Shown here piece after piece: positions 1 through 9,388 of a stretch of DNA of 64,000 nucleotides (position 1 is its first letter; each line of letters opens with the position of its first letter). The notes below the pieces were generated by a model. The model was not told the origin of the DNA. It did no database searches and saw nothing but the letters and a program-made list of their open reading frames with translations. A program made the translations under genes and the position numbers. Source of the DNA: an uncultured Clostridia bacterium (GTDB lineage Bacteria > Bacillota > Clostridia > Oscillospirales > Acutalibacteraceae); assembly GCA_947630835.1 (NCBI GenBank), contig CANRIZ010000003.1, positions 38,799 through 102,798 of the forward strand, in the 5' to 3' direction.

Positions 1-2
1 TG

Positions 3-86
3 CAGTGCTACAGCGACGTAGAGCTTGAAACCGTCGGCGGCGAGAGCGAAGAGGAAATTCCGGAAACCATTAACTTGAATTTTTAA
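3..86 (+). CDS. C-terminal end of an upstream gene, probably rpoC (partial)
   Basis: The only open frame entering from the left edge encodes 27 residues with an acidic stretch (GESEEEIPE) and stops at a TAA. Position directly before rpsL is where rpoC, or more rarely rpoB or an L7Ae-like gene, sits in Firmicutes. The tail itself is not diagnostic, so the rpoC assignment rests on gene order only. Confidence 0.5.
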   Translation, partial: QCYSDVELETVGGESEEEIPETINLNF

Positions 87-94
87 AATAATGC

Positions 95-124
95 TTGACA
101 ACCAAAGGTTTTTAATGCTAAAAT
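95..124 (+). promoter_or_regulatory. Predicted promoter of the rpsL-rpsG-fusA operon
   Basis: A perfect -35 (TTGACA) and a -10 TAAAAT are separated by 18 nt, just after the upstream stop codon. The expected start of transcription is near 131. The whole element from within the -35 onward is covered by a 15-bp dyad (see separate entry). Confidence 0.75.
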
Positions 125-134
125 CTTTGGTTGT
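98..134. repeat. 15-bp inverted repeat enclosing the rpsL promoter
   Basis: The arms 98-112 and 120-134 (ACAACCAAAGGTTTT and AAAATCTTTGGTTGT) pair with one mismatch around a 7-nt centre. The dyad covers part of the -35, the spacer, the -10 and the probable start point. No T-run follows, so it is not an ordinary terminator; an operator-like DNA site is one reading. Confidence 0.6.
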
Positions 135-137
135 GTG

Positions 138-174
138 AGCAAAGCAAACAGTTTTTTCGGCTGTTTGTTTTGCT
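138..174 (+). promoter_or_regulatory. Leader hairpin in the rpsL 5' UTR
   Basis: Arms 138-151 and 161-174 (AGCAAAGCAAACAG and CTGTTTGTTTTGCT) pair at 13 of 14 positions, the other being A/C-type mismatch, around a 9-nt loop. It lies inside the expected leader, about 40 nt before the start codon. It could be an autoregulatory or attenuating structure; the sequence alone does not say which. Confidence 0.55.
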
Positions 175-214
175 GACACTCGTTTGTCATAAATTTTTAA
201 TGGAGGTGAAAGAT

Positions 215-637
215 TTGCCAACGTTTAATCAGCTTGTTCGCAGCGGAAGAAAGTCTATCGAGAAGAAGTCAAAAGCTCCTGCTCTCGGAAAGGGACTCAA
301 CTCAAAGAAAAACGTTATGACCGATAACGCTTCTCCTCAGAAGAGGGGAGTATGTACTGTTGTTAAAACAGACACACCCAAAAAGCCCAATTCGGCATTG
401 CGTAAGCTTGCCAGAGTCCGTCTTACAAACGGAATAGAAGTATCCGCTTATATTCCCGGCGTAGGTCACAATCTTCAGGAACACTCTGTTGTTCTTATCA
501 GAGGCGGCCGTGTTAAGGATCTTCCCGGTGTGCGTTACCACATCATCCGCGGCACACTCGATACTCAGGGTGTAAACGGCAGAATGCAGGGTCGTTCCAA
601 GTATGGCGCAAAGAGGCCCAAAACAGCTAAAAAATAA
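215..637 (+). CDS. rpsL: 30S ribosomal protein S12
   Basis: S12 is part of the decoding centre of the small ribosomal subunit. The 140 residues contain the family core [11 protein letters not shown] (54-64) and GHNLQEHSV (84-92). The lysines matching E. coli K42 and K87 (here 56 and 101) are unchanged, so nothing points to streptomycin resistance. A TTG at 215 is chosen as start because the protein then begins MPTFNQLVR, as is usual, and a GGAGGTG Shine-Dalgarno lies 6 nt upstream. An in-frame ATG at 200 overlaps that Shine-Dalgarno and is less likely. First gene of the str operon, with its own promoter and a structured leader. Confidence 0.97.
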   Translation: MPTFNQLVRSGRKSIEKKSKAPALGKGLNSKKNVMTDNASPQKRGVCTVVKTDTPKKPNSALRKLARVRLTNGIEVSAYIPGVGHNLQEHSVVLIRGGRVKDLPGVRYHIIRGTLDTQGVNGRMQGRSKYGAKRPKTAKK

Positions 638-723
638 GGCAGTCAGACCTTAAATCAACAGACAGAATCTACCAAGACAGTCAAATGCTTTGGTGTATAT
701 TATATATATGCCTCTGATTTTGA

Positions 724-1254
<531 letters not shown>

Positions 1255-1273
1255 TTTTACCGTATATTTTTTC

Positions 1274-1290
1274 TGCCGACGGGGTCGGCA
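1274..1290 (+). promoter_or_regulatory. Hairpin just before the fusA ribosome binding site
   Basis: A perfect 7-bp stem (TGCCGAC, loop GGG, GTCGGCA) ends 2 nt before the fusA Shine-Dalgarno GGAGG. It is GC-rich and would abut an initiating ribosome. It may set fusA translation relative to rpsG or mark an mRNA end; this is inference. Confidence 0.5.
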
Positions 1291-1302
1291 ATGGAGGATT
1301 TT

Positions 1303-3381
1303 ATGCCAAGAAAAGTATCTCTTGAGAAAACGAGAAATATTGGTATAATGGCTCACATAGACGCCGGTAAAACTACCACAACCGAAAGAATTTTGTTTTA
1401 CACTGGTGTTAACCACAAGATAGGTGAAACACACGACGGCGCCGCTACCATGGACTGGATGGCTCAGGAGCAGGAGAGAGGTATCACAATCACTTCTGCC
1501 GCAACCACCTGTTTCTGGAAAGAGCATCGTATCAATATTATCGACACTCCCGGACACGTTGACTTCACCGTTGAAGTTCAGCGTTCACTGCGTGTTCTTG
1601 ACGGTTCGGTAACCGTTTTGTGCGCCAAGGGCGGTGTTGAGCCTCAGTCTGAAACCGTTTGGCGTCAGGCTGACGAGTACAAGGTTCCCCGTATGATATA
1701 CGTCAATAAGATGGATATTATGGGCGCTGATTTTTACCGCGTACTCAAAATGATTGACGAACGTTTTAAATGCAATCCCGTGCCTATTCAGCTTCCTATA
1801 GGAGTTGAAGACACCTTCAAGGGCATAGTTGACCTTGTTGAGATGGACGCCGAAATCTACTATGACGATCTCGGTAAGGACGTTCGCCGCGAGCCTATAC
1901 CCGAGGATATGAAGGAGCTTGCCGAGGAGTACCGCACAAAGCTTTTGGAGTGCGTTGCCGAGCAGGACGACGAGCTTATGATGAGGTATCTTGAGGGTGA
2001 GGAAATCACCGTTGACGAAATCAAAAAAACCATTCGTAAGGCCACAATAGCAAACGAAATGGTACCGATAACCTGCGGCACGTCTTACCGCAATAAGGGC
2101 GTTCAGCCGTTACTCGACGCTATTGTCGATTATATGCCGGCGCCCACGGACGTTGAGGCTATTAAGGGAATTAATCCCGATACCGATGAGGAAGAGGTAA
2201 GACATTCTTCCGATACCGAGCCTTTCTCCGCACTTGCGTTTAAGATTGCCACAGACCCGTTCGTAGGTAAGCTCTGCTTCTTCCGCGTATATTCGGGAAC
2301 GGTTAACGCAGGCGCTACCGTATATAACTCTGTTAAGGACAGCAGAGAGAGAATGGGACGTATCCTTCAGATGCATGCAAACCACAGGGAGGACATTGAA
2401 GTTGTCTATTCCGGCGATATTGCTGCCGCTGTAGGTCTTAAAAACACAACAACGGGCGACACTCTGTGCGACGAAAAGCACCCCGTTATTCTTGAATCAA
2501 TGAATTTCCCGGATCCCGTTATCCGTGTAGCCATTGAGCCTAAAACCAAGGCAGGTCAGGAAAAGATGGGCATAGCTCTTCAGAAGCTTGCCGAGGAGGA
2601 TCCGACCTTCAAATGCTATACAGACGAGGAAACCGGTCAGACGATTATTGCCGGTATGGGCGAGCTTCACCTTGAAATTATCGTTGACAGAATGCTTCGT
2701 GAGTTTAAAGTTGAGGCAAACGTAGGCAAACCTCAGGTTGCTTACAAGGAAACTATCCGTGCAAATTCTTCGTCCGATACAAAATATGCCCGTCAGTCGG
2801 GCGGTAAAGGTCAGTACGGTCACGTTAAGATTAATATTGAACCTAACCCCAACGGCGGCTATGAGTTTGTAAACAATATCGTCGGCGGCGCTATCCCGAA
2901 GGAATACATTGAGCCTGCAAACTTGGGTATTCAGGGCGCAATGCAGTCGGGCGTGCTTGCGGGCTATCCCGTAGTTGACGTAAAGGTAACTCTTTACGAC
3001 GGTTCATATCACGAGGTTGACTCTTCCGAAATGGCGTTCAAAATCGCAGGTTCCATGGCGTTTAAGGACGCCGCAAGGAAAGCAAATCCCGTACTTCTTG
3101 AACCCATAATGAAGGTTACCGTTATCGTTCCCGAGGAGTATATGGGCGACGTTATAGGCGACCTTAACTCACGTCGAGGCGAAATTCAGGGCTTTGAGGA
3201 CAGAACCGGCGTTAAGCAGATTAACGCGCATGTTCCGCTTTCGGAAATGTTCGGTTACGCTACCGACTTGCGTTCCAAGACGCAGGGCAGAGGTCAGTAT
3301 GTAATGGAACCCGACGGATATAAAGAGGTTCCGAAGTCAATTTCCGAAAAAATTATCAGCGAAAGAACAAAGAAAGACTGA
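1303..3381 (+). CDS. fusA: Elongation factor G
   Basis: EF-G is the GTPase that moves tRNA and mRNA through the ribosome. The 692 residues start [18 protein letters not shown] and show the G1 motif [12 protein letters not shown], the switch element [10 protein letters not shown], the G3 motif DTPGHVDF and the G4 motif NKMD, followed by the usual domains II to V. ATG at 1303 has GGAGG 5 nt upstream; the in-frame ATG at 1291 overlaps this Shine-Dalgarno. Third gene of the str operon, 48 nt after rpsG. Confidence 0.97.
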   Translation: MPRKVSLEKTRNIGIMAHIDAGKTTTTERILFYTGVNHKIGETHDGAATMDWMAQEQERGITITSAATTCFWKEHRINIIDTPGHVDFTVEVQRSLRVLDGSVTVLCAKGGVEPQSETVWRQADEYKVPRMIYVNKMDIMGADFYRVLKMIDERFKCNPVPIQLPIGVEDTFKGIVDLVEMDAEIYYDDLGKDVRREPIPEDMKELAEEYRTKLLECVAEQDDELMMRYLEGEEITVDEIKKTIRKATIANEMVPITCGTSYRNKGVQPLLDAIVDYMPAPTDVEAIKGINPDTDEEEVRHSSDTEPFSALAFKIATDPFVGKLCFFRVYSGTVNAGATVYNSVKDSRERMGRILQMHANHREDIEVVYSGDIAAAVGLKNTTTGDTLCDEKHPVILESMNFPDPVIRVAIEPKTKAGQEKMGIALQKLAEEDPTFKCYTDEETGQTIIAGMGELHLEIIVDRMLREFKVEANVGKPQVAYKETIRANSSSDTKYARQSGGKGQYGHVKINIEPNPNGGYEFVNNIVGGAIPKEYIEPANLGIQGAMQSGVLAGYPVVDVKVTLYDGSYHEVDSSEMAFKIAGSMAFKDAARKANPVLLEPIMKVTVIVPEEYMGDVIGDLNSRRGEIQGFEDRTGVKQINAHVPLSEMFGYATDLRSKTQGRGQYVMEPDGYKEVPKSISEKIISERTKKD

Positions 3382-3396
3382 TATTTTTAAAAAAGA

Positions 3397-3432
3397 CTTG
3401 ATATTTTACCGATTTATTGGTAAAATATCAAG
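3397..3432. repeat. Perfect 14-bp inverted repeat containing a candidate tuf promoter
   Basis: Arms CTTGATATTTTACC and GGTAAAATATCAAG pair perfectly around 8 nt, between fusA and tuf. The dyad holds TTGATA (3398-3403), a 17-nt spacer and TAAAAT (3421-3426), a good sigma-A promoter for tuf. Because the arms are symmetric, the same promoter reads on the minus strand as well. In fusA-tuf readthrough RNA it would fold as a long AU-rich stem without a following U-run. Confidence 0.65.
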
Positions 3433-3483
3433 CGCAGAGTATTTTAATAACTTTTATCCACTCATAAAAGGAGGAACATTCCA

Positions 3484-4677
3484 ATGGCAAAGGCAAAATT
3501 TGAAAGAACAAAACCCCATGTTAATATTGGTACTATCGGTCACGTTGACCATGGTAAAACAACATTAACGGCAGCTATTACAAAAACACTCGCTTCTAAA
3601 GGTCAGGCTGACTTCGTTGATTATGCAAACATCGACAAGGCTCCCGAAGAGAGAGAGCGTGGTATTACAATCAACACAGCTCATGTTGAGTATGAAACAG
3701 ACGCTCGTCACTATGCTCACGTTGACTGCCCCGGCCACGCCGACTACATTAAGAACATGATTACGGGCGCTGCTCAGATGGACGGCGCTATCCTCGTAAT
3801 CGCCGCTACTGACGGCCCTATGGCTCAGACAAAAGAGCACCTTCTTCTTGCGCGTCAGGTTGGCGTTCCGGCAATTATCGTATTTATGAACAAGGTTGAC
3901 CAGGTTGACGATCCCGAGCTTCTTGAGCTCGTTGAAATGGAAATCCGTGAAACACTTGCAGAGTATGAGTTCGATGAGGATTGCCCGATCATCAAGGGTT
4001 CGGCTCTTAAAGCTCTTGAGGCTACAGATCCCAATTCGGACGACGTTAAGTGCATTTGGGAGCTTATGGAAGCTGTTGACAGCTACATTCCCACTCCCGA
4101 CCGTAAGGCTGATCAGCCCTTCCTTATGCCTGTTGAGGACGTTATGACTATAACAGGCCGCGGTACTGTTGCTACAGGCAGAGTTGAGCGTGGACAGCTT
4201 AAGACAGGCGAGGAAGTTGAAATCGTTGGTCTTAAGGACGAAAAGTCAAAGACGGTTGTTACCGGTATCGAAATGTTCAGAAAGACTCTTGACTATGCTG
4301 AAGCGGGCGACAATATCGGCGCTCTTCTTCGTGGCGTAGACAGAAAGGGTATCGAGCGCGGACAGGTTCTTTCCAAGCCCGGCACAATCCATCCTCATAC
4401 AAAGTTTAAAGGTCAGGTTTATGTCCTTACCAAGGACGAGGGCGGCCGTCATACTCCTTTCTTCAACAACTATCGTCCCCAGTTCTATTTCAGAACCACA
4501 GACGTTACAGGCATCATCACTCTTCCCGAGGGAACAGAGATGTGCATGCCCGGCGATAACGTTGAGATGAGCGTTGAGCTTATCACTCCCATCGCTATTG
4601 AAGAGGGACTTCGTTTTGCTATCCGTGAGGGCGGCAGAACGGTTGGTTCGGGCGTTGTTGTTGCTATCAGCGAATAA
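3484..4677 (+). CDS. tuf: Elongation factor Tu
   Basis: EF-Tu delivers aminoacyl-tRNA to the ribosome. The 397 residues carry the G1 motif [30 protein letters not shown] and NKVD, and end with the conserved beta-barrel domains. AAAGGAGGAA lies before the ATG. A candidate promoter inside a perfect dyad lies 50-85 nt upstream, so tuf can probably be expressed apart from the rest of the str operon. A terminator follows, making it the last gene of the operon. Confidence 0.98.
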   Translation: MAKAKFERTKPHVNIGTIGHVDHGKTTLTAAITKTLASKGQADFVDYANIDKAPEERERGITINTAHVEYETDARHYAHVDCPGHADYIKNMITGAAQMDGAILVIAATDGPMAQTKEHLLLARQVGVPAIIVFMNKVDQVDDPELLELVEMEIRETLAEYEFDEDCPIIKGSALKALEATDPNSDDVKCIWELMEAVDSYIPTPDRKADQPFLMPVEDVMTITGRGTVATGRVERGQLKTGEEVEIVGLKDEKSKTVVTGIEMFRKTLDYAEAGDNIGALLRGVDRKGIERGQVLSKPGTIHPHTKFKGQVYVLTKDEGGRHTPFFNNYRPQFYFRTTDVTGIITLPEGTEMCMPGDNVEMSVELITPIAIEEGLRFAIREGGRTVGSGVVVAISE

Positions 4678-4707
4678 TAACGGTATTGACCTCTGAATAA
4701 AATTTTA

Positions 4708-4738
4708 ACTCCTCTGTCCTTTGGGCAGGGGAGTTTTT
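4708..4738 (+). terminator. Rho-independent terminator after tuf
   Basis: A 12-bp stem (ACTCCTCTGTCC with GGGCAGGGGAGT, two G-U pairs) with a short TTT loop is followed by TTTTTCTT. Confidence 0.85.
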
Positions 4739-4739
4739 C

Positions 4740-4767
4740 TTGACTTTATTTTAATAAATGATATTAT
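4740..4767 (+). promoter_or_regulatory. Predicted promoter of the DUF2804 gene
   Basis: TTGACT, a 16-nt spacer and TATTAT lie about 45 nt before the start codon, directly after the tuf terminator. Confidence 0.55.
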
Positions 4768-4812
4768 TAAATTATGCGAGGGTCTATTTTATTTAAAGAG
4801 GGGTTATAAATT

Positions 4813-5937
4813 ATGGAAAAGGATGTTAAGAGAACCTACAAAAGCTGGTTAAACGGCGAGGTCAGAAGCGAGCAAAGGGAGTATAAAGTACCGGTTAAGC
4901 TTCTTGACGACGACGGCAAGCTGCTGTCGCCCGGTTGGGCTCGCCATATGGTTTTTGATTATGACCGAACAAAATCCCGACCGCTCAACAGAAGAAAAGA
5001 GTGGGATTTTTATCAGCTTTCAAACGGCAGATATATGGTTCAGATAAGCTTTGCCAATATATCTATAGGCGGATATGTCGGGGCTTCGCTGGTTGATTTG
5101 AAAAATCCCGACCCGTCCAAAAAGCTGGTTGCAGGCACTCTGTCGGCGCCGATGTCCGTTTTTCTCGGCGGCAAGGATAAGTATGTGCTGCCGCCCAAGG
5201 GCGACGTTCCCAATAACGTAAAGTACAGAATAGGAAAAGCCGAGTTTGAGTTCGATACAAAGAAAAACTCCCGCACCCTTTACTTTAAATCGGAGGAAAA
5301 GGGCAAGGAAGTAGAATGTAAATTCCAAATGGATATACCCGACGGGCTTGAAAATATTACAACCGTTTTTCCGTTTGAGGGAAAGCCCACACGCTATTTT
5401 ATGACCACAAAGCAGTTTTGTATGCCCTGCGAGGGTACTTTCAGATACGGAAGCGACGTTTATGAATTTTCCAAGGAGGACACCTTTGCCTGCCTTGACT
5501 GGGGCAGGGTAAACACGCCTTACAATCTTATCTGGTATTGGGGCAACGGCGCTTCATATATAGAGGACGGCGACGGAAATAAGCACACCTTCGGCTTTGA
5601 GATTACCTGGGGCATAGGCGACGAAAAAAACGCCACGGAAACCTGTATCCTTTACGACGGAAAAATACATAAATTCGGAGCGGTTGACGTTGAAACCTTC
5701 CCCAAGCCCGACAAATATATGAAGCCTTGGCACTTTGTTTCGCAGGACGGCAGGTTCGATTTTACCATGACTCCTTTTTACGACCATCACAGCGATATGA
5801 ACGCCGTCAATATTATGCGTATGCACTCCCATCAGGTCTACGGGCTTTGGAACGGCCGCGCCGTGCTGGACGACGGAACAAGTTTGGACATTAAAGATAT
5901 GTTCGCCTTTTGCGAGTATGTTGAAAATAAATGGTAA
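4813..5937 (+). CDS. DUF2804 domain protein
   Basis: The 374-residue protein matches the pattern I associate with DUF2804: an early GWAR segment, an arginine-rich RNRRKEWDFY-like stretch (here PLNRRKEWDFYQ), a central region of beta strands, then the DWGRVNTPYN and HHSDMN segments. Function is unknown; the family has been linked by similarity to lipocalin/hydroxyneurosporene-synthase-like beta barrels, which I cannot confirm here. No signal peptide or membrane segment is visible, so it is probably cytosolic. It is a single-gene unit between the tuf terminator and a terminator shared with the convergent antiporter gene. Start supported by AAAGAGGGG upstream. Confidence 0.8.
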   Translation: MEKDVKRTYKSWLNGEVRSEQREYKVPVKLLDDDGKLLSPGWARHMVFDYDRTKSRPLNRRKEWDFYQLSNGRYMVQISFANISIGGYVGASLVDLKNPDPSKKLVAGTLSAPMSVFLGGKDKYVLPPKGDVPNNVKYRIGKAEFEFDTKKNSRTLYFKSEEKGKEVECKFQMDIPDGLENITTVFPFEGKPTRYFMTTKQFCMPCEGTFRYGSDVYEFSKEDTFACLDWGRVNTPYNLIWYWGNGASYIEDGDGNKHTFGFEITWGIGDEKNATETCILYDGKIHKFGAVDVETFPKPDKYMKPWHFVSQDGRFDFTMTPFYDHHSDMNAVNIMRMHSHQVYGLWNGRAVLDDGTSLDIKDMFAFCEYVENKW

Positions 5938-5983
5938 TCGGGGGCGGCAAAAGCTTTTAATATAACGGTTTATTGATAAATTA

Positions 5984-6028
5984 ACGGCGCAGCGCTTTAA
6001 ACAAAAAGCGGTACGCCGTCAAATTTTT
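5984..6028. terminator. Terminator between the DUF2804 and antiporter genes
   Basis: Nested stems ACGGCG/CGCCGT and CGCTTT/AAAGCG enclose a small loop and are followed by CAAATTTTTT on the plus strand. It lies between two convergent genes and may serve both directions, although the T-run is better for the plus strand. Confidence 0.7.
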
Positions 6029-6051
6029 TAAATTAGCGATATGAAGTAATT

Positions 6052-7251
6052 TTACATACCGACGTTTTCCCTTGCAAGCTGTTTTTCCTCACCCGAATAA
6101 AGCAGCTTTAAGATTATGGGCGTTATTATCGAGGAGGTCAGGATAAGAAGAATTACCGGCGTAAAATAGTCCGATGAAATTATCCCGCAAGACAGACCTT
6201 TCTGCGCCACTATAAGCGCAACCTCGCCCCTCGTCATCATTCCCACGCCGATTTTAACGGAATCGGTAAAATTGAATTTGCAAAGCCTTGAAACCGTCGA
6301 ACAGCCTATTACCTTGCATATGAGCGCAACGAATACGAAGCCCGCGCAGAAAAGCAAAAGCTCGGAGGATATTTTGTCTATCGAGGTTTTAAGCCCGATA
6401 CTCGCAAAGAAAACAGGGCCGAAAAGCATATACGAGCTTATATCCATTTTTTCGGCAATGTAATTTGAATCGTGAATACTGCAAAGGATTATGCCCGCAA
6501 CATACGCTCCGGTTATGTCCGCAATGCCGAAATATTTTTCCGCAATATACGCAAGGCCGAGACACAGCGCAAGGCTCATAATTGGTATTCTCCTTGTCCT
6601 CGGCCACATTTTATCTGAAAATCGGAATATCTTGTAAATAATATAGCCTAAAACGAAAGCGAATACGAAGAACAGAACCGTCTTTACAATTACCTCCAAG
6701 GGCTTGGTTTCACCGCCGTTCATACCTATAACAAAGGTAAGCACTATAATGCCTATAACGTCGTCTATAATTGCGGCGCTCAAAACGGTCGTGCCGACCT
6801 CCGTTGAGAGCTTGCCCAGCTCCTTTAAGGTCTGCACCGTTATGCTGACCGAGGTTGCCGTCATTATAACGCCTATAAAAACAGCCTTGTAAAATTCGGG
6901 CGAACCGAAGGGCGATACCCCGTAAAAAGCAAAGTACAAAAGCGTGCCGCCTATGAGGGGAACGATTACGCCGGCGCAGGCAATGGCAAAGGCTTTGCCG
7001 CCCGTTCTCACAAGGTCTTTAAGGTTGGTTTGAAGTCCCGCCGAGAACATCAGCAAAACCACGCCGATTTCCGCCATCTGCATCAGAAAATCGTTTTGCC
7101 CGACAAGACCGAGAGCGCTCGGGCCTATTAAAACTCCGGCAATTATCTCGCCCACAACCTGCGGGGCTTTCAGCTTCCTTGCGATTATACCGAAAAGCTT
7201 TGCGGCGATTATTATTATACAAAGACTTTTAAAAATCAAATATGCTTCCAT
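6052..7251 (-). CDS. Cation/proton antiporter, CPA2 family
   Basis: The 399-residue protein is a polytopic membrane exchanger of the Na_H_Exchanger family (KefB/NapA-like). About 12 hydrophobic segments are visible. The double aspartate in IIDDVIGII is the signature of electrogenic CPA2 exchangers that carry Na+ or K+ against protons. There is no C-terminal TrkA-N regulatory domain, so it is a short, transporter-only version. The start MEAYLIFKSL is chosen because GGAGATAGCGCA precedes that ATG; longer in-frame starts would add a basic leader. It has its own promoter and runs convergent with the DUF2804 gene. The ion carried is not determined. Confidence 0.85.
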   Translation of the reverse strand: MEAYLIFKSLCIIIIAAKLFGIIARKLKAPQVVGEIIAGVLIGPSALGLVGQNDFLMQMAEIGVVLLMFSAGLQTNLKDLVRTGGKAFAIACAGVIVPLIGGTLLYFAFYGVSPFGSPEFYKAVFIGVIMTATSVSITVQTLKELGKLSTEVGTTVLSAAIIDDVIGIIVLTFVIGMNGGETKPLEVIVKTVLFFVFAFVLGYIIYKIFRFSDKMWPRTRRIPIMSLALCLGLAYIAEKYFGIADITGAYVAGIILCSIHDSNYIAEKMDISSYMLFGPVFFASIGLKTSIDKISSELLLFCAGFVFVALICKVIGCSTVSRLCKFNFTDSVKIGVGMMTRGEVALIVAQKGLSCGIISSDYFTPVILLILTSSIITPIILKLLYSGEEKQLARENVGM

Positions 7252-7275
7252 TGCGCTATCTCCTTTATCTAAAAT

Positions 7276-7304
7276 ATTATACATTCGACGGCGGATTATT
7301 GCAA
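7276..7304 (-). promoter_or_regulatory. Predicted promoter of the antiporter gene
   Basis: On the minus strand TTGCAA, 17 nt and TATAAT end about 25 nt before the antiporter start codon. Confidence 0.65.
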
Positions 7305-7335
7305 ATATTTTTAGAATAAATAATGTCAATTTTTA

Positions 7336-7364
7336 TTGAAATTACTTCAAAAAATGTATATAAT
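7336..7364 (+). promoter_or_regulatory. Predicted promoter of hflX
   Basis: TTGAAA, 17 nt and a perfect TATAAT lie about 75 nt before the hflX start, divergent from the antiporter promoter. Confidence 0.75.
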
Positions 7365-7440
7365 ACTAACAACGAAGAACGGCTAAAGGGCTTTAAAGCC
7401 GAAAAAAATTCGAGTTTGTAATTTTAAGGAGAAAACGGCA

Positions 7441-8682
7441 TTGTTTGAAAACAGTCGGGCGTCGGAAAGGGTTTTGCTCATATCCGTAGATACGGGCGAA
7501 TTTGACGCCGAGGAATCCATAGAAGAACTGTCGCTGCTTGTTGAAACCGCGGGCGGCGAAGCTGTGCTTAAAATGATTCAAAAAATGCCCTGCATAAATC
7601 CGGCAACATATGTAGGCAGCGGCAGAATACTTGATTTAAAAGAGGCTTGCAAAAATAATTGGATAGATTTAATTGTCGCCGACGACGAGCTAAGTCCCGC
7701 TCAGCTTAAAAATATCGAGGATATAACGGACGTCAGGGTTATTGACAGAACTATGCTCATACTTGATATTTTCGCTCTGCGCGCAAGGAGCAGGGAGGGC
7801 AAATTGCAGGTTGAGCTTGCGCAGCTTAAATATTCCCTGCCGTTTCTTACGGGCAGAGGAAAGGAGCTTTCAAGGCTCGGCGGCGGCATAGGAACAAGAG
7901 GACCGGGCGAGAGCAAGCTCGAGAGCGATAAGCGCCATATCAGGCGGAAAATCCACGCGCTGGAGGAGGAGCTTTCGCAGATTGAAAAGCGGCGCAACAA
8001 TATGCGCTCAAGAAGAAAAAAGGACGGCGTTATATCCGTCGCCATAGTCGGTTATACAAACGCGGGCAAGTCAACGCTTATGAACTGCCTTACAAACGCC
8101 GGAGTGCTTGCCGAGGATAAGCTTTTTGCAACCCTCGATCCCACCGCAAGAAGGCTCACTCTGCCAAGCGGACGGTCGGTAATGCTTATCGACACGGTAG
8201 GGCTTGTCAGAAGACTTCCCCATAAGCTTGTTGAAGCGTTTAAATCCACGCTTGAGGAGGCTAAAAACGCCGATTTGATTTTAAACGTCTGCGACGCTTC
8301 AAGCGAGGAATGCAGCAAGCATTTAACCGTCACCGCAAACCTTCTCCATGAGCTTGAATGTGATTCAACCCCCGTTATTTCCGTCCTTAACAAATGCGAT
8401 TTGGTACCCGATATATACGATCTTCCCGTAATAGGGAAATCCGTTATGATAAGCGCCTTAAACGGCGAGGGAACGGAGAGGCTTTTAAACGTAATCGAGG
8501 AAACTTTGCCCAAAAGCCATGTGAGAAAAAAATTGCTTATTCCTTTTGACAAGGGCAACATTATCGCAAACATAAGAAACGACGGCGCGGTTTACAGCGA
8601 AGAATATACCGAAAACGGCACGCTTATAGACGCAAGCGTAAATATAAATTACCTTGACGAGATAAAGCAATATTTGCTCTAA
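7441..8682 (+). CDS. hflX: GTPase HflX
   Basis: HflX binds the 50S subunit and splits stalled or hibernating ribosomes under stress. The 413 residues comprise the N-terminal HflX domain with the glycine-rich GGGIGTRGPGESKLE segment, a coiled-coil helix, and a GTPase domain with GYTNAGKST (G1), DTVGLVR (G3) and NKCD (G4). TTG at 7441 is the start, with AAGGAG 7 nt upstream. Single-gene unit with its own promoter and a strong bidirectional terminator. Confidence 0.95.
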   Translation: MFENSRASERVLLISVDTGEFDAEESIEELSLLVETAGGEAVLKMIQKMPCINPATYVGSGRILDLKEACKNNWIDLIVADDELSPAQLKNIEDITDVRVIDRTMLILDIFALRARSREGKLQVELAQLKYSLPFLTGRGKELSRLGGGIGTRGPGESKLESDKRHIRRKIHALEEELSQIEKRRNNMRSRRKKDGVISVAIVGYTNAGKSTLMNCLTNAGVLAEDKLFATLDPTARRLTLPSGRSVMLIDTVGLVRRLPHKLVEAFKSTLEEAKNADLILNVCDASSEECSKHLTVTANLLHELECDSTPVISVLNKCDLVPDIYDLPVIGKSVMISALNGEGTERLLNVIEETLPKSHVRKKLLIPFDKGNIIANIRNDGAVYSEEYTENGTLIDASVNINYLDEIKQYLL

Positions 8683-8691
8683 ACGGCTTAT

Positions 8692-8722
8692 AAAAAAACT
8701 CCCTGCGAAAGGGAGTTTTTTA
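8692..8722. terminator. Bidirectional terminator between hflX and a convergent gene
   Basis: AAAAAACTCCC and GGGAGTTTTTT pair around TGCGAAA, with a T-run on both strands. It ends hflX and the minus-strand ireB unit. Confidence 0.85.
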
Positions 8723-8723
8723 A

Positions 8724-9023
8724 TCATTCTTGATTTTTTGGATTTAAAGCCCTTGTGAGCCAAATGTCCGCAATATCCATCGCCGCATAAAGCCCTTTTT
8801 TCTCGCTGGATTTTACAATCTTTTCCTTAATGCTTACGTCCGGGTCGGTGTTTATGAGCTGAACCGTTACCTTTGAAGCAAGGTCAAGCTCCCCGAACTG
8901 CTTTGAAGACGTAATCTGCATCATAATAACAAAGGGGTCGGACATATTTCCGTAGTAAATGGTGTTGCCGTTTCTTACGAGCGGCTTTCCCTTATAAGTT
9001 AAAAAATTCTTTTTATCAGCCAT
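8724..9023 (-). CDS. Conserved small protein of unknown function downstream of ireB
   Basis: I do not recognise a named family. The 99 residues are soluble and mixed, with YKGKPLVRNGNTIYYGN near the N terminus and a C-terminal helix LYAAMDIADIWLTRAL. It follows ireB by 11 nt on the same strand and ends at the shared terminator, so the two are surely co-transcribed. The good Shine-Dalgarno position (AAAAGGTGCAGAA before the ATG) supports a real gene. Confidence 0.75.
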   Translation of the reverse strand: MADKKNFLTYKGKPLVRNGNTIYYGNMSDPFVIMMQITSSKQFGELDLASKVTVQLINTDPDVSIKEKIVKSSEKKGLYAAMDIADIWLTRALNPKNQE

Positions 9024-9034
9024 TTCTGCACCTT

Positions 9035-9298
9035 TTATCCTTCCGGTTTTTCTTTAAGATATTCTTTTACAAGTGTTTGCAAAAGCTCATCTCTGTCAAG
9101 GCGACGAATAAGACTGCGAGCATTATTGTGAGTAGTGATGTAGGTTGGGTCTTCCGAAAGAATATAACCGACTATCTGGCTTATCGGATTGTAACCCTTT
9201 TCCTGAAGCGCATTGTAAACGGCAAGCAGGGTTCTGTGCATTTCCTCATCATACTCATCTTTTATGGAGAATTTAATCGTTTTGTTCGGGTCTAACAT
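9035..9298 (-). CDS. ireB: IreB family regulatory phosphoprotein (UPF0297)
   Basis: IreB in Enterococcus is a small substrate of the PASTA kinase IreK and affects cephalosporin tolerance. The 87 residues show the family features: an N-terminal TIKFSI segment, the helix [18 protein letters not shown], the loop [12 protein letters not shown], the segment [14 protein letters not shown], and the end LVKEYLK. GGAGGTGG precedes the ATG. In many clostridia ireB is next to ruvX, but here ruvX lies about 37 kb away. It forms a two-gene unit with the small protein after it. Confidence 0.93.
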   Translation of the reverse strand: MLDPNKTIKFSIKDEYDEEMHRTLLAVYNALQEKGYNPISQIVGYILSEDPTYITTHNNARSLIRRLDRDELLQTLVKEYLKEKPEG

Positions 9299-9330
9299 TG
9301 TGCCACCTCCGAAATATCAATGTAAAGTAT

Positions 9331-9359
9331 ATTATATACTAATAAAACATAAAAAACAA
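9331..9359 (-). promoter_or_regulatory. Predicted promoter of the ireB unit
   Basis: On the minus strand TTGTTT, 17 nt and TATAAT lie about 33 nt upstream of the ireB start. Confidence 0.6.
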
Positions 9360-9388
9360 TAGAATTGAAAAATAAATTTTGCTAAGCC

